In this document: in pieces, positions 33,914 to 42,658 of the stretch | How positions within the stretch are numbered: the first letter of the stretch is position 1 | How the letters are laid out: every line of letters starts with the position of its first letter | NCBI GenBank assembly: GCA_945895375.1 | Contig: CAMDEE010000005.1 | Span: 1 to 64,000, forward strand | Direction: 5' to 3' | Source: Auritidibacter sp. Marseille-P8566 | Lineage (GTDB): Bacteria; Actinomycetota; Actinomycetes; Actinomycetales; Microbacteriaceae | Length of the DNA: 64,000 nt | Made by a program: the position numbers and the translations under genes | Notes under the pieces: generated by a model | The model's input: the letters and a program-made list of their open reading frames with translations, nothing else | What the model was told of the DNA's origin: nothing | Database searches by the model: none

Positions 33914-34546
33914 ATGTTTTCTAAGAAATCAATCTTTGTGTTCATTGATGAGTCGGGCAATTTTGATTTCTCCGAAACAGGCACAAGGTATCTTGTTCTC
34001 TCTGCTGTAATTTTTCAGAGGCCTATTCGATCAGCCAGCAAACTATTAGGGTTGAAATATAAGAGATACTCTCTCGGCTTCAATACACCGGGTTTTCATG
34101 CGAGTGAAGATCGAAACAATACCCGACACCAAGTGTTTCAGGTGATTGCTTCGGATAAACATCTAAAGTCATTCACGGCTGTCTTGGATAAAGAATTGTT
34201 TAGAGAAACACCTATAAGACCCTCGGAAATCTATTACTCTTTTGGGCTATCGCTGGCGCAGCACATCAGACACTTCGCTAATGGAAAGAAGGTTATTTTG
34301 GTGTTTGATAAAGCTCTGATGGCCAAGGAAGAACGAGCATTATTCGCATCCCTAAAAAACCAGTTGGCCAGCTATGATTCAGGTTATTTGATCTATTTTC
34401 AGAATGTAAGTAAAGACCTAAATGCCCAAATTGCTGACTATGTAGCTTGGGCTCATTTTGTTTTCTTCGAAAGGTCTAACAGCGTCTGGATCGATTTGCT
34501 TCCTGAGAGACTTTCTGGATCCAGGCGGCTGGAGATAGAGGCTTAA
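33914..34546 (+). CDS. DUF3800 domain protein
   Basis: 210 aa from ATG 33914 (GGAG 5 bp upstream). It starts FVFIDESGNFDFSETGTRY, the acidic DESG signature of DUF3800, an RNase H-like fold with candidate metal-binding Asp/Glu; a second Asp occurs in VILVFDKALMAKEE (about 142-155) and a third in LNAQIADYVAWA. Members are often near defence or mobile genes. The gene and its promoter are bracketed by two copies of a 60-nt structured repeat, as if inserted as a cassette. Activity unproven. Confidence 0.8.
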   Translation: MFSKKSIFVFIDESGNFDFSETGTRYLVLSAVIFQRPIRSASKLLGLKYKRYSLGFNTPGFHASEDRNNTRHQVFQVIASDKHLKSFTAVLDKELFRETPIRPSEIYYSFGLSLAQHIRHFANGKKVILVFDKALMAKEERALFASLKNQLASYDSGYLIYFQNVSKDLNAQIADYVAWAHFVFFERSNSVWIDLLPERLSGSRRLEIEA

Positions 34547-34550
34547 AAAG

Positions 34551-34613
34551 GTGACCCCCTCAGCTACCAAGTGAGAGACTCCCTGAGTCTCTTATCGCCA
34601 AGGGGGGACGTTT
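34551..34613 (+). repeat. Structured repeat, copy 2
   Basis: Same element as at 33737: CCCCCT (34555-34560) pairs with AGGGGG (34601-34606), and AGAGACTC (34574-34581) with GAGTCTCT (34585-34592), a perfect 8-bp inner stem. Same orientation, 814 bp from copy 1, immediately after the DUF3800 stop and about 70 bp before the amylase start. Confidence 0.7.
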
Positions 34614-34683
34614 GAAGAAGACTAACATTCTGAATGATATTTTGCAACGATTTATTCACAGCTTTTCATCTTAGACTCAAGCC

Positions 34684-36039
34684 ATGAGAAGACTTCTAGG
34701 TATTGCTCTTGCTGCTTCACTATTGATCCCAGTTGGAGTTGCTTACGCAGCTCCTAATGATGGAGTTCCTAGTTGGGCTAAATCAACCAACCTTTATGAA
34801 GTGAACGTTAGACAGTTCAGCGATAACTCTAAGTTCACCTCTGTTACTAAAGCTCTTCCTCGTCTCAAGAAGATGGGAGTCAACACTTTATGGTTGATGC
34901 CTATCTATCCAATTGGTAAGAAGAACAGATTAGGTTCTCTAGGTTCTCCTTATTCAATCTCTAACTACACAGGAGTAAATCCTGAATATGGAACTGCTGC
35001 TGAACTAAAAGCTTTGATCAAAGCAACTCATGCTCAAGGCATGCACATCATCTTTGACTGGGTAGCTAACCACACTGCATGGGATCATCCTTGGATTAAG
35101 TCTCATCCTGATTGGTATACCCAAGTTGGTGGAGACATTGTTATTCCACCTGGTACTAACTGGAACGATGTTGCTGACCTTAACTTCGATAACCAAGCAA
35201 TGCGTAAAGCAATGATTGCCGCGATGAAGTATTGGGTCACTAACTTCGATATCGATGGATATAGATGTGATGCTGCTGGAATGGTTCCTCAGGACTTCTG
35301 GGAGCAAGCAACAACTGAACTAGCCAAATCAAAGAAGTTGTTCATGCTTGCTGAAGATGGTTCTTCAACTAATCTTCTAGAAAACGCTTTCACTGCTAAT
35401 TACAACTGGACACTTAGACCTGCACTAAAGACAGTTGCAGCTGGTATGGGATCTGAATCAACAATCTCAAACATTGTTGAGAACCAGTCTTATCTATACC
35501 CAGCTGGTAGTTACCCGTTGAACTTCATTACTAACCATGATGAGAACTCATGGAATGGAACTGTTCAAGAAGATTATGGCAAGGGGGAGAATGCCATGGC
35601 TGTTCTTACCTATACCTTGCCTGGTATGCCACTTCTATACAACGGTCAAGAAGTTGGTTTGGATAGAAGACTTCAGTTCTTTGAGAAAGACCCTATTGAC
35701 TGGGCTTCTTACTCCTCCAGTGGCAAATCAAGAACTGCTATGTATACAGCCTTGAACTCAATCAAACTAAATAACCCTGCCCTATGGGCAGGACCTGCTG
35801 GTGGAAGTATCAGGTTCTTAGAAACTGATAGTTATAACGTGATGGCTTTTGTTAGAACTAAAGGCGCTAACCGTGTGCTAACAGTTATCAACCTAACGAA
35901 CACCAAACAAGTTGTAACTGTGCCTTTCACAGCTGGAAGTTATTACTTACTAGGTGCGACTAAGGCAACCAAGCTAGGTAAGTCAGTGAAGCTGACCGTA
36001 GCTGGCAATGGATATGTTGTTTATTCTTCTAAACGCTAA
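34684..36039 (+). CDS. Secreted GH13 alpha-amylase
   Basis: 451 aa with a signal peptide (MRRLLGIALAASLLIPVGVAYA, described by position 1-22, cleavage before APN). Barrel motifs are DWVANH (125-130), GYRCDAA with nucleophile Asp196, MLAEDG with acid/base Glu224, and TNHDENSW with Asp286. A C-terminal beta domain follows. It hydrolyses alpha-glucan outside the cell, feeding the intracellular GH13 pair at the start of the window. It lacks starch-binding modules. Converges on the kinase-like gene with an 11-bp overlap. Confidence 0.92.
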   Translation: MRRLLGIALAASLLIPVGVAYAAPNDGVPSWAKSTNLYEVNVRQFSDNSKFTSVTKALPRLKKMGVNTLWLMPIYPIGKKNRLGSLGSPYSISNYTGVNPEYGTAAELKALIKATHAQGMHIIFDWVANHTAWDHPWIKSHPDWYTQVGGDIVIPPGTNWNDVADLNFDNQAMRKAMIAAMKYWVTNFDIDGYRCDAAGMVPQDFWEQATTELAKSKKLFMLAEDGSSTNLLENAFTANYNWTLRPALKTVAAGMGSESTISNIVENQSYLYPAGSYPLNFITNHDENSWNGTVQEDYGKGENAMAVLTYTLPGMPLLYNGQEVGLDRRLQFFEKDPIDWASYSSSGKSRTAMYTALNSIKLNNPALWAGPAGGSIRFLETDSYNVMAFVRTKGANRVLTVINLTNTKQVVTVPFTAGSYYLLGATKATKLGKSVKLTVAGNGYVVYSSKR

Positions 36040-37024
36040 TTAGTAGCAGTTTGCCGGTGGCATAGAAGTGATCTAATCTCTTCTGTGTTCTTTCTAAGAA
36101 CGTTGGCAGGAACTCAATGATTTCAGCTGAGGTCATATCTAGAACTGCGCTAACTAAACCAATAAGTCTTCCCATAACCAGGATTTCATAATCTTCATCT
36201 GAAATCTTTGGCAGTTCTAGAAGTGACGCATAACCTGCTTTGAGGTGCTTCTCTTGTTCAGTATCTTCTCTGATGTAGTAGTTACTAATTACAAGATCTT
36301 GAACAGGAAGTCCCATTCCTGCGTCATCGAAGTCAATGATTGCTAACTGGTTAGCTGTTTGAATTACATTTCCGTTGTGTAGATCAGCATGGATAGGAAG
36401 CAGTTCTTGGTTCTTAGATAGTCGTGAATAAACCTCATCGCTTAGTTCTAAGCCTTTGAGTATGTCTCCATACAACTTGTCATTGATTTGTTTAGGTTGA
36501 GAAGGCCTTAGGTTATCTTCGGTATTCATCAATGTGCGATTGATGGTGGGCAAACTTGCAGGAGCAGTAAAGCTAAGGTTCTTTGCAAATATTTGTAACT
36601 TTGCCATGTTCTGACCTAAGCCATAGAGCTGTTCTGTAGTTGGCTCATCGCCAACTTCCTCACCAGGAATCCATTTACAAAGAACTGCAGTTGTGTCTTT
36701 GTTTAGGGGTTTGAAGTGAGCATTTATTAGAAGTTCATTATTTGTAGTTCTTAGAGGAACTGGAGCTAAGACAGATCCATCATCAGCTAAAGCTTCTAGC
36801 CACTGCATCTCAGCTAGTACCTCATTGTTGGTTTTATCTGAGGATAGGTTGATGCGAAGTGCGTACCCATCACCGTTGGTATCGGTGATCTTGAATGAGG
36901 AGTTAAAGGAATGGTTCACATTCTCTATACCTGCAGCCTCAATGCCGTACTGGCTCAAGATGCCAGGAACAAGTTCCTGCACTGCCTCTATTTGGGCTTC
37001 TTCGTCCATCTGGGTGTAGTCCAT
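36029..37024 (-). CDS. Aminoglycoside/choline kinase-like phosphotransferase (APH family)
   Basis: 331 aa from ATG 37024. An upstream extension would read through a hairpin and is disfavoured. The kinase fold shows HADLHNGNV with catalytic Asp (about residues 211-219) and metal-binding IDFDDAGMG (about 228-236). Such proteins phosphorylate small alcohols, aminoglycosides or homoserine-like substrates in the cytoplasm. The substrate is unknown. The ribosome-binding site TTGGGG lies within an inverted repeat (37025-37046). Confidence 0.8.
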   Translation of the reverse strand: MDYTQMDEEAQIEAVQELVPGILSQYGIEAAGIENVNHSFNSSFKITDTNGDGYALRINLSSDKTNNEVLAEMQWLEALADDGSVLAPVPLRTTNNELLINAHFKPLNKDTTAVLCKWIPGEEVGDEPTTEQLYGLGQNMAKLQIFAKNLSFTAPASLPTINRTLMNTEDNLRPSQPKQINDKLYGDILKGLELSDEVYSRLSKNQELLPIHADLHNGNVIQTANQLAIIDFDDAGMGLPVQDLVISNYYIREDTEQEKHLKAGYASLLELPKISDEDYEILVMGRLIGLVSAVLDMTSAEIIEFLPTFLERTQKRLDHFYATGKLLLISV

Positions 37025-37046
37025 AACCCCAATTTTATTGGGGGTT
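37025..37046 (-). promoter_or_regulatory. Inverted repeat overlapping the ribosome-binding site of the kinase-like gene
   Basis: AACCCCCAAT-AA-ATTGGGGTT on the minus strand lies directly before the ATG and covers the GGGG ribosome-binding site. It could mask translation or act as an operator. Confidence 0.35.
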
Positions 37047-37153
37047 GCAGGTGCAGGGTGTTTAGGGCTAAAATGGGAGAAGCCAAAGACCGCCGGTTTC
37101 GGTGCAGGCAAATCCAATGATTTATCAGGGGTTTTGCATGTTTCGACGAAGGT

Positions 37154-37233
37154 CCGCTAAATGAAGCGGCATCCAGCGCAGGTGAACTGAATTAGATATT
37201 TCTAGCTCTGGTCATTTGCGCCAGAGCTTTTTC
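37154..37233 (+). promoter_or_regulatory. rplJ leader with attenuator
   Basis: An upstream CCGCT/AGCGG hairpin (37154-37169) is followed by a terminator-like hairpin AGCTCTGG (37204-37211) with CCAGAGCT (37221-37228) and a T-run, 46 bp before rplJ. This layout fits L10-dependent leader control of rplJ-rplL, with partial premature termination. Confidence 0.55.
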
Positions 37234-37278
37234 GTTTAAGACCCTAGGGCTACCGGCATCACAGATATAAGGAGCGCC

Positions 37279-37791
37279 ATGGCGGACAAGCAAGCCTCAG
37301 TCGCCGAACTAACTGGTCTATTCCAGAGTTCAGCTGCTGTTCTGCTCACCGAGTACCGCGGACTCACTGTGGCACAGCTTAAAGAGCTGCGCCGATCAAT
37401 CAGTGCGGATGCAACTTACGCCGTAGCAAAGAACACATTGCTAGCTATTGCAGCTAAGAACGCAGGAGTAACCGCATTTGACGGTCACTTCCAGGGTCCT
37501 AGCGCAGTGGCATTTGTTAGCGGAGACGTAGTCTCTGTTGCAAAAGCAATGCGTGATTTCGCTAAGGCAAACCCACTGCTAGTAGTAAAGGCAGGTTTCT
37601 TCGATGGAGCCGCTCTAACACCTGCAGAGGTTACCAAGCTTGCTGATCTTGAATCTCGCGAAGTATTGCTGGCCAAGGCCGCCAATGCTTTCAAGGCTTC
37701 ACTATTCGGTGCAGCATACATGTTCCAGGCACCTCTTGCTCAGGCTGCTCGCGCAGTCGACGCTCTGCGTCAAAAGCAAGAAGCTGCATAA
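37279..37791 (+). CDS. rplJ: 50S ribosomal protein L10
   Basis: 170 aa, normal length. N-terminal rRNA-binding domain with LLTEYRGLTVAQLKELR (22-38) and YAVAKNTLL (47-55), and C-terminal helix for L7/L12 dimers (FQAPLAQAARAVDAL). AAGGAG lies 6 bp before the ATG. Together with L11 and L12 it forms the ribosomal stalk. It is usually also the translational repressor of this operon. Confidence 0.97.
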   Translation: MADKQASVAELTGLFQSSAAVLLTEYRGLTVAQLKELRRSISADATYAVAKNTLLAIAAKNAGVTAFDGHFQGPSAVAFVSGDVVSVAKAMRDFAKANPLLVVKAGFFDGAALTPAEVTKLADLESREVLLAKAANAFKASLFGAAYMFQAPLAQAARAVDALRQKQEAA

Positions 37792-37831
37792 CCAAACCCA
37801 AAGTTTCACAAACTAAAACAAGGAGATACAC

Positions 37832-38215
37832 ATGGCAAAGCTGACTACAGACCAGCTAATTGAAGCCTTCAAGGAACTATCACTTATCGAGCTTTCAGAG
37901 TTCGTTAAGAAGTTCGAAGAAGTATTCGAAGTTACCGCAGCAGCTCCAGTAGCTGTTGCTGCTGCACCTGCAGCAGGTGGCGGCGCAGAAGCTGCAGAAG
38001 AGAAGGACTCATTCGATGTAGTTCTAGAAGCTGCTGGCGACCAGAAGATCGCGGTTATCAAGGAAGTGCGTGCACTAACTAACCTAGGTCTAGGCGAAGC
38101 AAAGGCCGTTGTTGACGGCGCTCCAGCAACCGTACTAGAGGGTGCTAACAAGGAGACCGCAGAGAAGGCAAAGGCTGCCCTAGAAGGCGCTGGCGCAAAG
38201 GTTACTCTTAAGTAA
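37832..38215 (+). CDS. rplL: 50S ribosomal protein L7/L12
   Basis: 127 aa. N-terminal dimerisation helices ([17 protein letters not shown]), an Ala-rich hinge ([19 protein letters not shown]) and the C-terminal factor-binding domain ([20 protein letters not shown]) are all present. AGGAG precedes the ATG. A strong terminator follows. Confidence 0.97.
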   Translation: MAKLTTDQLIEAFKELSLIELSEFVKKFEEVFEVTAAAPVAVAAAPAAGGGAEAAEEKDSFDVVLEAAGDQKIAVIKEVRALTNLGLGEAKAVVDGAPATVLEGANKETAEKAKAALEGAGAKVTLK

Positions 38216-38235
38216 TCTCTTCCCTGAAACGAATT

Positions 38236-38268
38236 ACCCGTCTGAGTTCGCTCAGACGGGTTTTCTTT
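38236..38268 (+). terminator. Intrinsic terminator after rplL
   Basis: A perfect 11-bp stem ACCCGTCTGAG (38236-38246) with CTCAGACGGGT (38251-38261), TTCG tetraloop, then TTTCTTTT. A textbook terminator. Confidence 0.93.
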
Positions 38269-38287
38269 TACTCGGTATTCTTGGAGT

Positions 38288-39625
38288 ATGAAGTATTACA
38301 ACAATGTGGTCGAACTTATCGGCAATACCCCTTTAGTTAAGTTGAATAAGGTAACTGAAGGTATTGCTTGTACTGTGCTGGCTAAGGTTGAGTACTTCAA
38401 CCCAGGTGGGTCTATTAAGGACCGCATTGCAGAGAAACTTATTGATGCTGCTGAAGCGTCAGGACATCTAAAGCCTGGTGGCACAATCGTTGAGCCTACC
38501 TCCGGTAACACGGGTATTGGTTTGGCTCTTGTTGCTCAACAGCGTGGATATAAATGTATCTTTGTGCTGCCTGACAAGGTAGCAGTAGACAAGATCAACA
38601 CACTTAAGGCTTATGGGGCAGAGGTAGTTGTTTGTCCTAGTGCTGTGGCTCACGAAGACCCTAGAAGTTACTACTCAGTTTCAGATCGCATCGCTAGAGA
38701 GACTCCAGGAGCTTTCAAGCCTGATCAATACAGCAACCTGAATGGTCCTGCATCTCACTATGAAACTACTGGTCCTGAGATCTGGAAAGACACTGACGGG
38801 AAAGTAACTCACGTTGTTATTGGTGTTGGTACCGGTGGAACTGTTTCTGGTGTTGGTAAGTACCTCAAAGAAGTAAGCAACGGTGCAGTCCAGATTATTG
38901 GTTGTGATCCAGCTGGCTCTGTTTACTCAAATGGAACTGGACGACCATACCTAGTTGAAGGCGTTGGTCGTGGAGATGACTTCTTACCTGGAGCGTATGA
39001 CGATTCCGTAGTTGATGACTTTGTTCCAGTGCCTGATCTTGAGTCATTCATGATGACTAGAAGACTAGGTAAAGAGGAAGGGCTACTTGTTGGACCTTCT
39101 TGTGGAATGGCAGCGGTCGCAGCACTAAAGGTTGCTAAGACTTTGCCAGCAGATGCAGTTGTAGTTGTTATCCTTCCGGATGGTGGAAGAGGCTATCTAG
39201 CTAAGGTATTCAATGACACCTGGATGAGAACCTATGGCTTCATGCCTCGCCTTGATGATGCCGTGGAAGATCTAGTAACCGGTACACAGCTTTATCCACA
39301 GGTTGTGAGTGTTAAGGTAAATGACACCATTAAGACATCTTTAGATAAGAATTCGGAGTTTGTGGTCGTCTTCAACAGCCAGCCTCCTGTTCGTTTTGGT
39401 GAAATCTTAGGCATTCTAAGACTTGATCACCTCAAGGCAGGCCTTGCCTCAGGTGCTGTCAAAGAGACAGATCTGGTTGAGGCACACATGGAGTCAAAGC
39501 CAGTTCCGCTTGGTTACACAGACACAGTAGCTACAGCCAAGGAAGTTCTAGCTGATGTCGATTGTGCGCTGGTTCTGCGTGAAGGTGAAGTCATCGGGCT
39601 GTTAACTGCTGCAACCTTGCAATAA
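38288..39625 (+). CDS. cbs: Cystathionine beta-synthase
   Basis: 445 aa. Fold-type II PLP enzyme with Schiff-base Lys44 in GGSIKDRIA, phosphate loop GVGTGGTVSG, EPTSGNTGIGLA (68-79) and a C-terminal pair of CBS regulatory motifs (from about 330). It condenses serine with homocysteine to cystathionine. metB lies about 1.2 kb downstream, past a TA pair, so the region once formed a contiguous transsulfuration cluster. Confidence 0.92.
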   Translation: MKYYNNVVELIGNTPLVKLNKVTEGIACTVLAKVEYFNPGGSIKDRIAEKLIDAAEASGHLKPGGTIVEPTSGNTGIGLALVAQQRGYKCIFVLPDKVAVDKINTLKAYGAEVVVCPSAVAHEDPRSYYSVSDRIARETPGAFKPDQYSNLNGPASHYETTGPEIWKDTDGKVTHVVIGVGTGGTVSGVGKYLKEVSNGAVQIIGCDPAGSVYSNGTGRPYLVEGVGRGDDFLPGAYDDSVVDDFVPVPDLESFMMTRRLGKEEGLLVGPSCGMAAVAALKVAKTLPADAVVVVILPDGGRGYLAKVFNDTWMRTYGFMPRLDDAVEDLVTGTQLYPQVVSVKVNDTIKTSLDKNSEFVVVFNSQPPVRFGEILGILRLDHLKAGLASGAVKETDLVEAHMESKPVPLGYTDTVATAKEVLADVDCALVLREGEVIGLLTAATLQ

Positions 39626-39732
39626 AGATTGTTGATAACTCCAAATAGAAAGATTGTAAGAGGCTAGATTTCCTTTATGTCTCTAAGAAAAGAAATTCTT
39701 TACTTTTCGATTATTTCGAATAACATTACCGC

Positions 39733-40167
39733 ATGGCAAAGTTTTTTATTCCCAATGCGAGAGACATCAAGGTCGCAACCATGATTGTCAAAGCGGTGTT
39801 GGAAAATCCAAGGGAAAAGTTAGTTCTTCTTATCGACGGCAAAGAATTCACTCTTTCGGATGAGATGGCTAGTGCGTTCTTAAAGATTGTGTCTGAAATT
39901 GCAGAGGGAGGCATGGTAGCCATTGAAGCGCTGGAGACTCAAATGACAACGCAGGAGGCGGCAGACCATCTCGGCTTCTCTCGTCCTACATTGATCAAAC
40001 TCTTAGACGAATACAATATCGAAGTTACTAAGGTCGGTAGGCACCGCCGAATCGCCTTTAGCGAAGTCAAAAAGTTGCAATTTCTAATCCAGGCGAACCA
40101 ACAACAAGCTATACGAAACCTACAAAAATTGGAAGTGGAGCTGGGGCTTCTAGAACTCAAAAAGTAG
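39733..40167 (+). CDS. Helix-turn-helix antitoxin of a PIN-type TA pair
   Basis: 144 aa. The C-terminal half is an excisionase/MerR-like HTH_17 domain (TTQEAADHLGFSRPTLIKLL, about 70-89, then GRHRRIAFSEVKKL). The N-terminal half binds the toxin in comparable systems. Its TAG overlaps the GTG of the PIN gene by one base, so the two are translationally coupled. Confidence 0.82.
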   Translation: MAKFFIPNARDIKVATMIVKAVLENPREKLVLLIDGKEFTLSDEMASAFLKIVSEIAEGGMVAIEALETQMTTQEAADHLGFSRPTLIKLLDEYNIEVTKVGRHRRIAFSEVKKLQFLIQANQQQAIRNLQKLEVELGLLELKK

Positions 40168-40748
40168 TGGTGAGCATTGCTCTGCTAGACGCAGACTGCC
40201 TACATAAACTCTATTTACGAGGGCTATTGATTTGGCTTGCAAGCTATCGGTTGTACAGACCACGCTGGACGGCGGAAATCCTTGATGAAACTATCAGAAG
40301 TATTGTGCGAAGGTTTCCTTCGGACCATGTCAAAATTGATTCTCACATAAGGTCGATGGCTGACAGGTTTCCGGAAGCAGATATTGTGGGGTACCAACAT
40401 TTAGTGGGCTCCTTAGATTGCCCCGATCCTGAAGATGAGCATGTTTTAGCCGCCGCAATTACCGGCAGGGTAGGTGCTCTGGTTACTTTCAACATTAAGG
40501 ACTTTCCGAAAAACACGAAGGAACTTTACGGTATTGATCTGATTCATCCCGACAGCTTTCTACTTGATTTAGTAGCCAACAATACTGGCGCATTTCTTGA
40601 TGCAACATCAAAGTGGTACGCAGGATATAAAAGTCCTGTCCTTTCTGTCCAAGACTTAGCAGAAGCCATGAGGGAGCTGGGTTGCCCCAATTTTGCTACA
40701 TTCCTGCTTTCTGAGTCTCAAGTGATCTTGTCAATGGTTGAGGCTTAG
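40167..40748 (+). CDS. PIN-domain ribonuclease toxin
   Basis: 193 aa with the acidic residues of a PIN nuclease: LLDADCL (Asp7/Asp9), PRWTAEILDE (about 43-52), DPEDEHVLAAA (about 90-100) and VTFNIKDFP (about 110-118). The GTG at 40167 overlaps the antitoxin stop; a second in-frame GTG follows. The fold and pairing with an HTH_17 partner match PF13470-like VapC toxins, which cleave RNA. The pair interrupts the cbs-metB cluster. Confidence 0.83.
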   Translation: MVSIALLDADCLHKLYLRGLLIWLASYRLYRPRWTAEILDETIRSIVRRFPSDHVKIDSHIRSMADRFPEADIVGYQHLVGSLDCPDPEDEHVLAAAITGRVGALVTFNIKDFPKNTKELYGIDLIHPDSFLLDLVANNTGAFLDATSKWYAGYKSPVLSVQDLAEAMRELGCPNFATFLLSESQVILSMVEA

Positions 40749-40824
40749 TGTGAGTTGAGGCTCAAGATGGCAAGACATGAGGGGTTGCCAAGTGCTCTAG
40801 GCTTTAAGTTAGGAGAAAGAAGCC

Positions 40825-41973
40825 ATGTCAAAGTTTGAAACCAGAGCAATCCACGTCGCCCAGCACCCTGATGAGAAGACAGGTGGTGTTATTCCACCTA
40901 TTCATATGACTACCACACACCAGCAGGATGGTGTTGGCAATCTTCGTGAAGGCTATGAATACAACAGAGCTGCTAACCCAACTAGATCTGCGCTTCAAGA
41001 AGCGTTAGCTTCACTTGAAGGTGGACGCTTCGGAATGAGCTTCTCAAGTGGTCTTGCTGCTGAAGATGCGATTATTCGTGGTGTTCTCGCTCCTGGTGAT
41101 CACGTAATTCTTGCTAATGATATGTATGGCGGTTCTTACCGACTGTTTGCCAGAGTGCACAAGACTTGGGGTGTTGATTTCACCATTGTTGACCTGAACG
41201 ATGAAGCGGCTCTTGAAGCAGCTTTTGTTGCAGGTAAGACCAAGCTGGTTTGGATTGAAACTCCATCTAATCCAATGATGACAATCTTTGACATCGCTAA
41301 GGTTTCAGCAACCGCTCACAAGCATGGAGCAGTTGCTGTTGTTGACAATACTTTTGCTACCCCTTATCTACAGCGTCCACTGGAATTAGGTGCAGACATT
41401 GTTATGCACTCAACGACCAAGTACCTTGGTGGACACAGTGATGTTCTAGGTGGAGCAGTTGTCCTCAACGATGGTGAGATGGCTAAGAAGATTGAATTCA
41501 TTCAGTTTGCTGTTGGTGCTGTTTCTTCACCGTTTGATGCATGGCTCACCCACAGATCTCTAAAGACTCTTGCTCTTCGCATGGATAGACACTGCTCTAA
41601 CGGGCAGGCAGCTGCTGAGTACCTTGCAACTCGCAAAGATAAGATTTCTGCTGTTTACTACCCAGGACTGGTTGATCACCCAGGTCATGACATTGCTAGA
41701 AAGCAAATGGATGGCTTTGGTGGAATCATTTCCTTCAAGCTTGCTGGTGGAACAGAAGCGGCTAAGAAATTCTGTGAGAACACAGAGTTGTTTACTCTTG
41801 CCGAATCTCTAGGTGGTGTTGAATCTCTAGTGAACTATCCAGCTGAGATGACACACGCATCCGCCAAGGGAACTCCAATTGAAGTATCTGGAGATATTGT
41901 TCGCCTGTCTGTTGGTGTTGAGCACATCAGCGATATTATTGCTGACCTAACCCAAGCTCTAGAGAGACTATAA
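40825..41973 (+). CDS. metB: Cystathionine gamma-synthase/gamma-lyase (MetB-like)
   Basis: 382-aa Cys/Met metabolism PLP enzyme. [10 protein letters not shown] (45-54), SFSSGLAAE (72-80), [20 protein letters not shown] (172-191) and Schiff-base Lys199 in [12 protein letters not shown] are conserved. It makes cystathionine from an activated homoserine or cleaves it; with cbs nearby both directions of transsulfuration are possible. A good AGGAG lies upstream. The methyltransferase gene follows after 4 bp. Confidence 0.9.
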   Translation: MSKFETRAIHVAQHPDEKTGGVIPPIHMTTTHQQDGVGNLREGYEYNRAANPTRSALQEALASLEGGRFGMSFSSGLAAEDAIIRGVLAPGDHVILANDMYGGSYRLFARVHKTWGVDFTIVDLNDEAALEAAFVAGKTKLVWIETPSNPMMTIFDIAKVSATAHKHGAVAVVDNTFATPYLQRPLELGADIVMHSTTKYLGGHSDVLGGAVVLNDGEMAKKIEFIQFAVGAVSSPFDAWLTHRSLKTLALRMDRHCSNGQAAAEYLATRKDKISAVYYPGLVDHPGHDIARKQMDGFGGIISFKLAGGTEAAKKFCENTELFTLAESLGGVESLVNYPAEMTHASAKGTPIEVSGDIVRLSVGVEHISDIIADLTQALERL

Positions 41974-41977
41974 ATAC

Positions 41978-42574
41978 ATGTCAGGTTCAGAGCAAGACAG
42001 AGTTCAGGCTATATATGACGAGTTCGCAAAGAACTATGACGATCACTATGCTTCTGCTGAATTCCAAGAGGAAGACCAATCTCTATTCAAGATTGTTTCT
42101 CCTTGGATTAGGGGCAAGGTTCTAGATTTGGGCTGTGGAACAGGGCTAACGCTTTCTTATAACGACATCAATAAAGATGACTACCTTGGGGTTGACCCAA
42201 GTGCTGGAATGCTTGAGAGGCTAACAGCAAAGTTCCCTGGCTTTACTACCGTGAACTCAACTTTTGAGCAGTGGAATGAAACTGATGCGGACTCGAAGTT
42301 CGACACCATTCTGGGCCTATTCGGTGCTCCTGCCTATTTTGCCAAAGAGTCTTATGCAGAGGTATTGGCAAGACTTACCCCTAAGGGGCACTACTTCCTT
42401 ATGTTCTATAAGCCTGGCTACTTCCCAGCACACATCTATACAGATGAAGACATAGCCGCTGCCAAGGCCCGTATTGACTATGACCTGATCAATTCGACCT
42501 TTGAAACTACCTTTATCTTCACTAACTACCTAGTAGCCACCAACATTCCTAAAGAATTCCTGCCAGTCCGGTAA
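41978..42574 (+). CDS. Class I SAM-dependent methyltransferase
   Basis: 198 aa. AdoMet motif I VLDLGCGTGLTLSY (about 49-62), a second motif LGVDPSAGML (about 71-80) and an LGLFGAPAYFA region are present. It follows metB by 4 bp and is likely in the same transcript. The substrate is unknown; small-molecule methylation is most likely given its size. Confidence 0.83.
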   Translation: MSGSEQDRVQAIYDEFAKNYDDHYASAEFQEEDQSLFKIVSPWIRGKVLDLGCGTGLTLSYNDINKDDYLGVDPSAGMLERLTAKFPGFTTVNSTFEQWNETDADSKFDTILGLFGAPAYFAKESYAEVLARLTPKGHYFLMFYKPGYFPAHIYTDEDIAAAKARIDYDLINSTFETTFIFTNYLVATNIPKEFLPVR

Positions 42575-42658
42575 CACTTGGTAACACTGGTTTTAAGGCC
42601 CTGAGTTTTAGGGCAAAATGTACTTGAAACATACTTAAAAACCTAAAGGAGTTCACAA

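Noticed and set aside
33737-34613. Integron attC sites flanking DUF3800
   Set aside because: The repeats fold, but no GTTRRRY/RYYYAAC core sites and no integron integrase are visible.
34630-34683. LacI-type operator upstream of the secreted amylase (TTTGCAACGATTTA)
   Set aside because: The core lacks the required spacing of the TGNAANCG consensus and is not palindromic.
36825-37120. Plus-strand reading frames over the kinase-like gene
   Set aside because: They lie antisense to a well-supported APH-family gene, and their sequence shows no domain.
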